Positions 1 through 6,924 of a stretch of 7,953 nucleotides of DNA are shown one piece after another (within the stretch, counting starts at the first letter, position 1; the number at the start of each line of letters is the position of its first letter). The notes under the pieces were generated by a model. That model made no database searches. It was not told the origin of the DNA and was given only the letters and a program-made list of their open reading frames with translations. Made by a program: the position numbers and the translations under genes. This stretch comes from Clostridiales bacterium (GTDB lineage: Bacteria > Bacillota > Clostridia > Tissierellales > Sedimentibacteraceae): contig DNNV01000209.1 in the NCBI GenBank assembly GCA_003497505.1, forward strand, positions 1 through 7,953, in the 5' to 3' direction.

Positions 1-2619
1 AGTGACGATTATCTAGGTGAATTAGCAGAAGACCTAGGAGTTGACGAAATTCATTGGTTGGATAAAGATGGAAAAATCATCTACTCAACCATACCTGGAT
101 ATTTAGGCTGGACACCTGACGCAGACCACCCTCTGAACGCAATCATTCAAGGCCAGAAGGAATTGATGGAGGATATACGAAAGGATGCAAAATTTGGCAA
201 CTATGTAAAATACGGTGCTGTCAGAAATTCAGACGGCAGATTTGTGCAGGTAGGAATTTCTGCCGATAAAGTATACGAGCTCACAAATAGATTCAGCTAT
301 CAGGCGATTGCGGAAGATGCGGCATCCGCTGAGGGCATCTTATATGTTGACGTTATAAACAATGATGCTGTCGTAATTGCAAGCAGCAATAAGAGCAATA
401 TAGGTTTGAAGAAAGGAAATGCAGAAATTATTTCCGCCATTCAAAACAGAACCCCTTATGCTTCGGAATATTACTCATCCTCATTGGGTGAAGACATCTA
501 TGATATAGTATATCCCATTGCTATTGAGGGGAAACTCATAGGTTCCGTCAATATAGGGTATCAAATGAAAGATGCGCATGCAGCCATAGCAGGCAATATC
601 AGATTAATTTCAATTGTAGCATCCTTAGTCTTTGCTGCACTGATTTTAATATTAGGCAAAATATCCGACGGTGTAATAAGATCAATTGAAAATATCAAAA
701 ATCAGCTTAGTATTATGGCCTCCGGAAACTTCACCCATGAAGTGTCTCAGGACTTAATTCGTAAAAAGGATGAGTTCGGAGATATTGCCAAATCCCTGAG
801 CACTACTCAGGAATCCATTAAGGACATCATCAGCAGCCACCGAATGCTTGTAGAAAAAATGCAGCTTGGATTAGCGGTTCATGAAATTATTACTGATGAA
901 GAAGGCAATCCGGTCGACTACAGATTCTTAAGTGTAAATAGCAGCTTTGAAAAATTAACAGGATTAAAAAGTGATGAAATAGTGGGTGAAAGAGCTCTGG
1001 AAGTATTGCCTCATCTTGAACCCTACTGGATAAATGCATACGGTGAGGTTGCGCTGACAGGTGATTCTCAAGAATTTGAGAATTATAACGATGAGCTTGA
1101 AAAATGGTACCAGGTTGTTGCATATTCGCCAAACCATAATCAATTTGCCGTTATCATTGATGATATTTCCAACCGTAAAAAGATGGAAGAGCTTCTATAT
1201 ATGGAAAAGGAAAATTTCAGAACAACATTGTTATCCATAGGTGACGGCGTAATCTCAACCGATAATAAGGGACGAATTATTTTAATGAATGTCATAGCAG
1301 AACAGCTTACAGGCTGGAAGGAAGAAGAGGCTATCGGCAAAGATTTTGTTGAGGTCTTTACAATAATTCATGAATATACAATGGAACCATGCAGAAACTT
1401 GGTTGAGGATGTTCTTAAGACGGGTGAAATCAAGGAGCTCGCAAATCATACTGCGTTAATACGAAGAGATGGCACACTACTTCCCATAGAGGACAGCGCA
1501 GCACCTATTTGGAGCAAGGATGGAAAAATAACAGGTGTAGTTATTGTTTTCAGAGACTTCACCGAAAAGAGAGAAAAGCATAATCAAATAGAATATCTCA
1601 GCTATCATGACTATCTCACGGGATTGTACAACCGCAGATATATGGAAGAGGCGATGAAACGCATGGATACGGTTGAAAATCTCCCTGTTGCCATAATGGT
1701 GCTGGACATAAACGGATTAAAACTTACCAATGATGCCTTTGGCCATGAAATGGGAGATAAACTGCTTAAGAAGGTTGCGGAAATACTGAAAAAGGCATGC
1801 CGCCCACAGGATGTTATAGCACGCATGGGCGGTGATGAATTTTCTATATTGCTGCCAAATACAGACCATGATCATGCGCTTAATATAAGGGATTCCATTA
1901 TTGAAGAAACCTCTAAAATCGAGCTCGAATCCGTTATTGTCTCCGTTGCTGCCGGCTATGACATAAAGACCAATAAAAACCAGGATATGGACGTAGTTAT
2001 TAAAAATGCCGAGAATTCTATGTATGAAAGAAAAATGAAGTATGGCAGAGCAATGAGAAGTCAGGTTATAGAAAATGTACTGCGCAGCATCAATCTGAAA
2101 TATGACAATGAACAAATACATACGGAAAGAGTTGCAGAATATTGCGAGCTCATGGCAAAGGAAATGAATTTCAGCGATAGGGAAATTTATGCAATAAAGC
2201 ATGCCGGAATTCTACATGATATAGGAAAAATAATAATTCCTCCTGAGCTGTTAAACAAAAAAGAAAAATTAGCAAATGACGAATTTGATATAATTAAAAA
2301 ACATTCTGAAACAGGCTACCACATACTTAGAAATACATACGAATATGCAGGGTTAGCAAAAATTGTGAGACATCATCATGAAAGATTTGATGGAAACGGA
2401 TATCCAGACAAGCTTAAGGGGAATGAAATTCCGCTGGAATCAAGGATTATAACCATTGCGGACGCCTATGAAGCAATGACGGCCAACCGCCCTTATCAGA
2501 AACCAAAGAGCAAGGAAGAGGCGCTGCTGGAAATAAGAAGATGCTCAGGAACACAGTTTGACCCCGAAATAGCTGAGGTATTCCTGAATCTCATGGGAAC
2601 AAATCCGGAAGTGAAATAA
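1..2619 (+). CDS. Membrane-bound dCache-HAMP-PAS-PAS-GGDEF-HD-GYP cyclic-di-GMP signalling protein (5' partial)
   Basis: This is a sensor protein predicted both to make cyclic di-GMP (GGDEF) and to break it down (HD-GYP). The frame is open from base 1, so the gene starts outside the window. The TTG at 58 is internal, and the 19 codons before it (LAEDLGVDEIHWL and upstream) continue the Cache fold. Residues below count that TTG as 1. An extracellular double-Cache-like region runs to about 178 (QVGISAD at 65-71 ends the distal half). A TM helix lies at about 181-200 and HAMP at about 200-257. PAS 1 is at about 262-375 and PAS 2 at about 383-505 (N411, LTGW 417-420). The GGDEF domain (about 510-665) has the substrate residues of the DINGLK...ND...GH..GD region (550-567), the signature GGDEF at 591-595, and an RxxD inhibitory site (RPQD 582-585) at the canonical five-residue spacing. 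The HD-GYP domain (about 680-848) has H688, HD 720-721, H749, the HHHE stretch from 772, GYP 781-783 and D802. Both enzymatic centres look intact. The ligand is unknown. Confidence 0.95.
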   Translation, partial: SDDYLGELAEDLGVDEIHWLDKDGKIIYSTIPGYLGWTPDADHPLNAIIQGQKELMEDIRKDAKFGNYVKYGAVRNSDGRFVQVGISADKVYELTNRFSYQAIAEDAASAEGILYVDVINNDAVVIASSNKSNIGLKKGNAEIISAIQNRTPYASEYYSSSLGEDIYDIVYPIAIEGKLIGSVNIGYQMKDAHAAIAGNIRLISIVASLVFAALILILGKISDGVIRSIENIKNQLSIMASGNFTHEVSQDLIRKKDEFGDIAKSLSTTQESIKDIISSHRMLVEKMQLGLAVHEIITDEEGNPVDYRFLSVNSSFEKLTGLKSDEIVGERALEVLPHLEPYWINAYGEVALTGDSQEFENYNDELEKWYQVVAYSPNHNQFAVIIDDISNRKKMEELLYMEKENFRTTLLSIGDGVISTDNKGRIILMNVIAEQLTGWKEEEAIGKDFVEVFTIIHEYTMEPCRNLVEDVLKTGEIKELANHTALIRRDGTLLPIEDSAAPIWSKDGKITGVVIVFRDFTEKREKHNQIEYLSYHDYLTGLYNRRYMEEAMKRMDTVENLPVAIMVLDINGLKLTNDAFGHEMGDKLLKKVAEILKKACRPQDVIARMGGDEFSILLPNTDHDHALNIRDSIIEETSKIELESVIVSVAAGYDIKTNKNQDMDVVIKNAENSMYERKMKYGRAMRSQVIENVLRSINLKYDNEQIHTERVAEYCELMAKEMNFSDREIYAIKHAGILHDIGKIIIPPELLNKKEKLANDEFDIIKKHSETGYHILRNTYEYAGLAKIVRHHHERFDGNGYPDKLKGNEIPLESRIITIADAYEAMTANRPYQKPKSKEEALLEIRRCSGTQFDPEIAEVFLNLMGTNPEVK

Positions 2620-2630
2620 AAATGTCAAAA

Positions 2631-2668
2631 AGCTGTAGCAAAACCAAAATTGCTACAGCTCCTTTTTT
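2631..2668. terminator. Bidirectional rho-independent terminator between convergent genes
   Basis: A perfect 10-bp inverted repeat (AGCTGTAGCA at 2631-2640, TGCTACAGCT at 2651-2660) encloses a 10-base loop. On the plus strand it is followed by CC and six T (2663-2668), which suits the signalling gene ending at 2619. On the minus strand the stem is followed by the complement of the A run at 2626-2630, giving five U, which suits the methyltransferase transcript. The methyltransferase stop codon (2667-2669) overlaps the plus-strand T tract, so for that gene the hairpin starts only a few bases after the stop. Confidence 0.9.
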
Positions 2669-3422
2669 AAAGTTTCGTTGATACAATTATAAGCCTATGT
2701 TCAGTACCCTGTACTACGCCGTTCTCCTCTATTTCTTTCTGTAAACCGCAAAGCTTATCAAAACAGCTCTCAACCGAAAAACCCGGAAATTCCCACTGTA
2801 TTATTTTTGCAAAGTAAACAAAAGCCCCTACATCATAGAAACGTACCGGAATAAGGCTTTCTTCTCCGTCAAGTATTTTAAAACCGTTTTTCTCCAACTT
2901 ATCCGCCGCATTTTTCAGATCGAAGTCAGGAAATTGAGGTCTAAAGTCATCTATAAGTCTGCATGACAAATCATAGTTGTTTTTTCCGCCTATTTGCTGC
3001 GTAATAAATAAGCCGCCTTTTTTCAATACACGGCTTACTTCTGACTCTTCATAATACTCATGGCGATTTATAACTATATCAAAATATTCGTCATCAAAAG
3101 GCAGATTATCATCTTCATATATTTGCTTAACAATAATTCCCAAAGGCTCAAGCCTTTCTCTGCAAAGTTCCACATTGGGAGGATATGCTTCCGTAACGCA
3201 GGTCAGATTATGCTGATGGTTCAAGCTCAGCAGGAACTCTCCGCCTCCTGTACCCATATCTAAGAGTCTATATTTATCATTCAAATGAGACAGTACAATG
3301 GAACCATAATCCCAAGGTATCCCCTCTCCGTCATATCTGCCATGAATATGTGAAAAATCCCAGCCTTTAAAGACATATGCCTCTTCTTCCAGCCATATCT
3401 TTTTTAATTCATCAACATTCAT
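2667..3422 (-). CDS. Class I SAM-dependent methyltransferase
   Basis: This 251-residue cytoplasmic protein has the Rossmann-type methyltransferase core. Motif I, LLDMGTGGGEFL (53-64), is the S-adenosylmethionine-binding glycine loop. The acidic residue at the end of strand 2 is E78 (VTEAYPPNVELC). The region LPFDDEYFDIVINRHEYY (107-124) matches the motif around strand 4, and LKKGGLFITQQIGG (133-146) the motif around strand 5. The first 45 residues (WLEEEAYVFKGWDFSHIHGRY) are of a kind I recall from uncharacterised Bacillota methyltransferases. The methyl acceptor (small molecule, protein or RNA) cannot be inferred. The ATG at 3422 is supported by AGGAGA about nine bases upstream. It lies 59 bases after the secreted-protein gene and is probably read through from it. 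Only weak promoter-like hexamers are visible in that gap. The family is secure; the function is not. Confidence 0.9.
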   Translation of the reverse strand: MNVDELKKIWLEEEAYVFKGWDFSHIHGRYDGEGIPWDYGSIVLSHLNDKYRLLDMGTGGGEFLLSLNHQHNLTCVTEAYPPNVELCRERLEPLGIIVKQIYEDDNLPFDDEYFDIVINRHEYYEESEVSRVLKKGGLFITQQIGGKNNYDLSCRLIDDFRPQFPDFDLKNAADKLEKNGFKILDGEESLIPVRFYDVGAFVYFAKIIQWEFPGFSVESCFDKLCGLQKEIEENGVVQGTEHRLIIVSTKL

Positions 3423-3481
3423 TCGAACTTCTCCTAATTTTTTTCTTTAATAATCTCTTGCTGCACGTTTACAAACAGATA

Positions 3482-4864
3482 TCAAACAAATCTTTTAATA
3501 AGCCTGAAAGCAATAAAGAAAATGGCTGCAACTGCCCCGATTATCAGAACCAGGAAGCCGATTATGGAAGCTTTGTATAAATCTACCCTGTCGAGCAAGG
3601 ATATTTTTTCTTTATAATACAGAGTAAATGAAAGGTCTTGCTCCGGCAGAGAATTTAAGGCTGCACTGTAAATATTATTGTCTTCTCTGTTGAGACCAAC
3701 GCTGCTTTTAATAATATATGGAGCTTCCTCAGGAGTAATAATCCTTATGTTAAGGTTCTTGAAATCATTCCAGTTTTTAGCCGGGTTCAATATATAGTCA
3801 AAAGTGTATTGAGGAGTGTTTGTTTCTCTTCTGTCCATGGTTCCGGCTGCAGTATAGCTCACACTCACAGTCTTCGTTGAATTTTCAGTAAATTCAACTG
3901 TATATACCAATATTAATATTCTCTTGCTGTACCATTCTTCGGATAACATATCCTCCGAGCAAAAACCCATATTGCTTGTAAAAACCCTGTCTAATGCCTT
4001 CGCATACATATTATACAATTGTATTTCATTGAAGTTATAAGTATCATTATCACCACTATCGGCATATTGCTTCAAATAATCCTTCAGCAAAATATCTTCG
4101 GAGGTTACCTCATAATGAAGTAAGTCTGTTTTTTCGGTAAGAGTTCCATCCTTATATTTTTCAAAGACTAAATTGACATCCTCACCTAAAATAAATATTT
4201 CTAATACTTCAGGTTCCCAAAGTCCCGCAGCGACTCTTATATTTTCACCATCACCTGAAAAGCTGTTGAATCCTTTTGTCATAACCTTCGTATGTGCCGA
4301 ATCATAATTAAATTCAACGGAAAGATTAGCATTATCCGCCTTGGGCTCCGCATATATTTTATATAGTTTTCCTGTTTCATCCTCAGAAAAATTATACGGC
4401 ACATATTTATCCCTTTTGATTGTGCCCACTATTTCATTGAAATCATAAATACCTTTTTGCTGTTCTTCACTATAATTACCTATGCCGTCTATCCTGCTTC
4501 CTATATACACCTCAAATGGCAATGTATCATCATCTGCCATAATAGATACAGCATCTTCTGAGAACCCTCTTACACTTTCAACAAAGGGAAAAGCCATTTC
4601 GGATGTTTCTCTTTTGTCTGTGGGATTGTGCATTTCATACTCTGCTGTTACTTTTCCGCTTATGCTGTAGGATGAATTCTTTGCATCATTAAAGTCAAAC
4701 GTCAGCATTTCATTTCTCACTGCAATGGGGCTGTTTTCTTCAACTGCAACAATATCAGAAGATGGTGCCGCAGGCCATACTACCGGACCCGAATTGGCGT
4801 ATGCAAAAACAAAATTAGAAATAAGAATAAGAGAAACCACAACATTGAAAATACTCTTTTTCAT
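3482..4864 (-). CDS. Secreted, C-terminally membrane-anchored protein of unknown function
   Basis: I do not recognise a named family. The 460 residues begin with a clear Sec signal peptide: basic MKK, a hydrophobic core at about 5-20, and a likely signal peptidase I site after AYA (21-23). Mature NSGPVVWPAAPSSDIVAV follows. The body lacks internal TM helices and is rich in short alternating hydrophobic/polar stretches, suggesting beta structure. Near the start of the mature protein comes AEYEMHNPTDKRE followed by MAFPF, a pattern like beta-sandwich domains of DUF4424 or VIT type, but this is only a resemblance. At the C-terminus a helix at about 432-453 (ASIIGFLVLIIGAVAAIFF) is followed by RLIKRFV, predicting a type I topology with the body outside the cell and a short basic tail inside. 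There is no LPXTG motif and no lipobox. The start is fixed by AGGAGGT six bases before the ATG. It lies 59 bases after the DUF488 gene with no clear promoter between. Confidence 0.88.
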   Translation of the reverse strand: MKKSIFNVVVSLILISNFVFAYANSGPVVWPAAPSSDIVAVEENSPIAVRNEMLTFDFNDAKNSSYSISGKVTAEYEMHNPTDKRETSEMAFPFVESVRGFSEDAVSIMADDDTLPFEVYIGSRIDGIGNYSEEQQKGIYDFNEIVGTIKRDKYVPYNFSEDETGKLYKIYAEPKADNANLSVEFNYDSAHTKVMTKGFNSFSGDGENIRVAAGLWEPEVLEIFILGEDVNLVFEKYKDGTLTEKTDLLHYEVTSEDILLKDYLKQYADSGDNDTYNFNEIQLYNMYAKALDRVFTSNMGFCSEDMLSEEWYSKRILILVYTVEFTENSTKTVSVSYTAAGTMDRRETNTPQYTFDYILNPAKNWNDFKNLNIRIITPEEAPYIIKSSVGLNREDNNIYSAALNSLPEQDLSFTLYYKEKISLLDRVDLYKASIIGFLVLIIGAVAAIFFIAFRLIKRFV

Positions 4865-4870
4865 ACAACT

Positions 4871-4877
4871 ACCTCCT
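4871..4877 (-). promoter_or_regulatory. Strong ribosome binding site of the secreted-protein gene
   Basis: The minus strand reads AGGAGGT, a full match to the anti-Shine-Dalgarno sequence, with a six-base spacer to the ATG at 4864. It fixes the start just before the signal peptide and suggests efficient independent initiation despite the 59-base gap from the preceding gene. Confidence 0.85.
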
Positions 4878-4923
4878 ACTGTACAAGACGAACTTTTCCA
4901 AGTTTTGTTCTACTTTTAATAGT

Positions 4924-5298
4924 TCATGAAATTATTTCCTTTATCCATTCCTTTAATACATAAGCATGGTTATATGTCTCATTTTTAGCAGCATATAGTA
5001 GTGTTACATTTCCTTCATTCAGCTTATTGCAAATCAGATCTATAAATGCCCCGCGATGCTCATTGTTATCTAACTCCAGATAATATCTTATTTTAAATTC
5101 ATCCATGGTATTTTCATCATGATTGAATGTTTTTCTGAGCTCTGTACTGGGCGTAATTTCTTTAGCCCAATAATCAATATGCGCCTTTTCCTTTGTTATG
5201 CCTCTTGGCCAGAGCCTGTCTACTAAGATTCTGTATCCATCCGTATGAGAAAACTCCGAATATATCCTTTTAACCTGCAAATGATTAATTATATCCAT
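4924..5298 (-). CDS. DUF488 family protein (YeaO-like)
   Basis: This small cytoplasmic protein of 124 residues, near the family's usual length of about 115-125, carries the family hallmark DGYRILVDRLWPRG at 20-33. It also has WAKEITPSTELRKTFNHD (44-61), the conserved EF..RY..EL segment (67-76) and TLLYAAKN (99-106) followed by a conserved N110. The biochemical role of this family is not established, and no catalytic chemistry can be assigned. The ATG at 5298 lies one base beyond the thioesterase stop (TGA at 5302-5300), and its AGGAG site is inside the thioesterase coding sequence. The two genes are therefore co-transcribed and probably translationally coupled. No TM segment or signal peptide is present. 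Confidence 0.92.
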   Translation of the reverse strand: MDIINHLQVKRIYSEFSHTDGYRILVDRLWPRGITKEKAHIDYWAKEITPSTELRKTFNHDENTMDEFKIRYYLELDNNEHRGAFIDLICNKLNEGNVTLLYAAKNETYNHAYVLKEWIKEIIS

Positions 5299-5299
5299 T

Positions 5300-6046
5300 T
5301 CATTTCTCCTGCACCTTGAACCTGGATTTAAAAACAGCTGAATTATTTCCCTCGTTTATCCCCTCAACATAGACTGTACTTCCGTCCTTGTCATCGATAC
5401 CTTTTTTAAGTATTATGGTTTCCCCGGGCAATGCCTCGTGAATATAATTCACCTCTATTGATTTGGTGAAATAATTCTTATGGTCCTCCACGCTGAAGCA
5501 ATCCATAATATAATCCAGATATTTGGAATTGTTAAGATGCTCATTCATATCTATGTCGCTGTACCCCACGGTTTTTCTGTATGCCTCGGACATATCCCCG
5601 TTTGCATTTATCCTTCCCAATGTGCAATCTATGGACCTTTCTCTTCCAGCATCCGGAAATTCCGCATTAATTACCTTGCTCCTCTTTAATTTTCTGCTGT
5701 TGATGTCGATTATTACCCAATTGGTAACAGCTCTCGCAATTATATTATTATTTTCATCATACACTAAGAAATCTCTTTCAAAATTCACCTTGTCCGGCTG
5801 AAGAGGCCATGTTTCTATGAATATATTTTCATTCCACACAGGATATCTCTCAACATCTGCCCTAGCGCTGGTAAGCACCCATATCAGATTATCCTTTTGC
5901 AATACGTCTCTCCCAACACCCAACCTTTCGGCATGCTCCGTTGCCATGTCCTGAAAATAAACAAACATGGTGCTGAGCTTCAATTTTCGGCTGAAGTCCA
6001 CATCGCTGACCTGAACCGTGTGTTTTTTTCTATATATAGCTTCCAC
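5300..6046 (-). CDS. Acyl-[acyl-carrier-protein] thioesterase
   Basis: The predicted product hydrolyses acyl-ACP to free fatty acid and ACP in the cytoplasm, ending or diverting fatty acid synthesis. The 248 residues form the double hot-dog architecture of the bacterial relatives of plant FatA/FatB (acyl-ACP thioesterase family). The N-terminal half contains MATEHAERLGVGRDVL (34-49) and the conserved WVLTSARADVERYPVW (56-71). The C-terminal half opens with GYSDIDMNEHLNNSKYLDY (161-179). There D166, N168 and H170 match the plant catalytic NxH motif, and E204 in NYIHEALPGE occupies the place of the downstream acidic residue. The start is GTG at 6046, chosen because GGAGG lies six bases upstream. 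It is the first gene after a strong promoter and is coupled to the DUF488 gene downstream. Chain-length preference cannot be read from sequence. Confidence 0.95.
   Translation of the reverse strand: MEAIYRKKHTVQVSDVDFSRKLKLSTMFVYFQDMATEHAERLGVGRDVLQKDNLIWVLTSARADVERYPVWNENIFIETWPLQPDKVNFERDFLVYDENNNIIARAVTNWVIIDINSRKLKRSKVINAEFPDAGRERSIDCTLGRINANGDMSEAYRKTVGYSDIDMNEHLNNSKYLDYIMDCFSVEDHKNYFTKSIEVNYIHEALPGETIILKKGIDDKDGSTVYVEGINEGNNSAVFKSRFKVQEK
5306..5310 (-). promoter_or_regulatory. Ribosome binding site of the DUF488 gene inside the thioesterase end
   Basis: The minus strand reads AGGAG and is part of the last codons of the thioesterase. A seven-base spacer (AAATGAA), which includes the thioesterase TGA stop, leads to the DUF488 ATG at 5298. 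This geometry supports translational coupling. Confidence 0.75.
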
Positions 6047-6052
6047 TTTAAT

Positions 6053-6057
6053 CCTCC
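6053..6057 (-). promoter_or_regulatory. Ribosome binding site that fixes the thioesterase GTG start
   Basis: GGAGG on the minus strand is separated by six bases (ATTAAA) from the GTG at 6046. No ATG occurs in frame nearby, and the protein aligns well from MEAIYRKK, so this site decides the start. Confidence 0.85.
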
Positions 6058-6076
6058 GGTTCTAAAATATACATTA

Positions 6077-6105
6077 ATTATACCACCATAAAAATGCATG
6101 TTCAA
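6077..6105 (-). promoter_or_regulatory. Sigma-A type promoter for the thioesterase gene group
   Basis: On the minus strand a perfect -10 hexamer TATAAT (6082-6077) is preceded directly by TGG, forming an extended -10 element. A -35 hexamer TTGAAC (6105-6100; the first four bases match TTGACA) sits at exactly 17 bp. Transcription should start near 6070, giving a leader of about 24 bases that holds only the ribosome binding site. The -35 lies within the hairpin that terminates the upstream ABC transporter transcript. No operator-like repeat other than that hairpin is evident. Confidence 0.85.
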
Positions 6106-6118
6106 CTGCGAGCATGCA
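6090..6118 (-). terminator. Rho-independent terminator after the ABC transporter genes
   Basis: On the minus strand TGCATG (6118-6113) pairs with CATGCA (6100-6095). The stem is extended by two further pairs after one C-A mismatch, with a six-base loop, and is followed at once by five T (6094-6090). It lies about 40 bases after the ATPase stop codon. The stem is modest in GC content, so termination may be incomplete and some read-through into the thioesterase group is possible. Confidence 0.7.
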
Positions 6119-6159
6119 AATAATTTAGTGTAGAAGCATTACCGGCTGTAGCCTTCGGC

Positions 6160-6924
6160 TTAAAGTCTTAATATTTTATCTGAAAACACTATGCTGCCAT
6201 CTCCCAAGGATGTAATTTCCCCGAGGAAGCTGTTCACTTCTTCAATATTTGTACCATCAACCAGCTTTGCTGGCTCTGCGCAAAGTACTGCCTCACCATT
6301 AAAAAGGAATGCTATTTTGTCGCTCATGAAAAAGGCATCTTCCTTGTCATGGGTTATCATAACAGTGGTAATTTTAAATTGTCTGTGCACTTTTAATATA
6401 TAGTCTCTTATGTAATTTCTGAGATTGTTGTCAAGCCCTGTGAACGGCTCATCCAGCAGCAAAACCTTTGGCTCCGTTGCCAATGCCCTCATAAGAGCAA
6501 CAAGCTGCTGCTGACCACCCGAAAGCTGGTGAGGATATTTGCACAGATGTGTTTTCATATTGAAAAACTCTGTTATTTCTTCTGTTTTTTCAATAATTTT
6601 ATCCTTGCCCAGCTTTTTCATTTTCATTCCGAACTGTATATTTTCAAGCACAGTCAAATGCGGAAAAAGTTGCTTGGACTGATGCACCATGGCAATTTGT
6701 CTTTTCTCCATGGGCATACGATTAATGATTTCACCGTCAAGAATTACCTGACCTTCGCCTGCAGAAAGCGCACCTGTAATAATTCTTAAAATAGTTGTCT
6801 TACCCGCACCGCTTGGTCCCAAAATTGAAAAAAAGCAACTTTTGTCTATATTCAGATTTATATTGTTCAAAATGTTATTTTTCCCTACGCTGAAGCTAAT
6901 GTTTTTCAATTCCAAAAAGCTCAT
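6160..6924 (-). CDS. ABC transporter ATP-binding protein
   Basis: This is the ATPase subunit that drives import through the two permeases encoded just upstream. Counting from the ATG at 6924 (254 residues), all nucleotide-binding motifs are present: Walker A GPSGAGKTT (36-44), Q-loop Q82, signature LSGGQQQ (134-140), Walker B VLLLDEP (154-160) and switch histidine H192 (ITHDKEDA). The residue after the signature is L141, where arginine is usual (LSGGQQQRVAL). Only about 40 residues follow the core, too few for the TOBE domain found in many PotA- or CysA-like ATPases. The ATG overlaps the permease TGA as ATGA. An in-frame GTG at 6930 would add two residues, but the overlap is the more typical arrangement. 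The overall type resembles polyamine, thiamine, iron(III) or YnjD-like importers, and the substrate is not determinable here. Confidence 0.93.
   Translation of the reverse strand: MSFLELKNISFSVGKNNILNNINLNIDKSCFFSILGPSGAGKTTILRIITGALSAGEGQVILDGEIINRMPMEKRQIAMVHQSKQLFPHLTVLENIQFGMKMKKLGKDKIIEKTEEITEFFNMKTHLCKYPHQLSGGQQQLVALMRALATEPKVLLLDEPFTGLDNNLRNYIRDYILKVHRQFKITTVMITHDKEDAFFMSDKIAFLFNGEAVLCAEPAKLVDGTNIEEVNSFLGEITSLGDGSIVFSDKILRL

Noticed and set aside
58..60. TTG as the start of the cyclic-di-GMP signalling gene
   Set aside because: The frame is open to base 1 and the 19 upstream codons fit the Cache domain. A start here would also remove the first TM helix, so the gene is simply cut by the window edge.
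1717..2202. Antisense open frame of 161 codons opposite the GGDEF/HD-GYP region
   Set aside because: It lies wholly within a well-supported coding region on the other strand, and its translation shows no domain and an unlikely composition.
3467..3476. GTTT-AC-AAAC inverted repeat between the secreted-protein and methyltransferase genes
   Set aside because: The stem is only 4 bp. It is not followed by a T tract on the transcribed strand, and chance occurrence is likely in AT-rich DNA.
3423..3481. Possible own promoter for the methyltransferase
   Set aside because: The best hexamer pair (TTGTAA and TATTAA, 16 bp apart) matches consensus at only four of six positions each, which is not enough to call.
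4891..4904. AACTT-TTCC-AAGTT inverted repeat before the secreted-protein gene
   Set aside because: It is a 5-bp AT-rich stem with no T run, too weak to call a terminator or operator.
6144..6160. Two mutually exclusive 4-bp hairpins (GGCT/AGCC/GGCT) at the ATPase stop codon
   Set aside because: The stems are very short and have no U tract; the better terminator is 40 bases further on, at 6090-6118.
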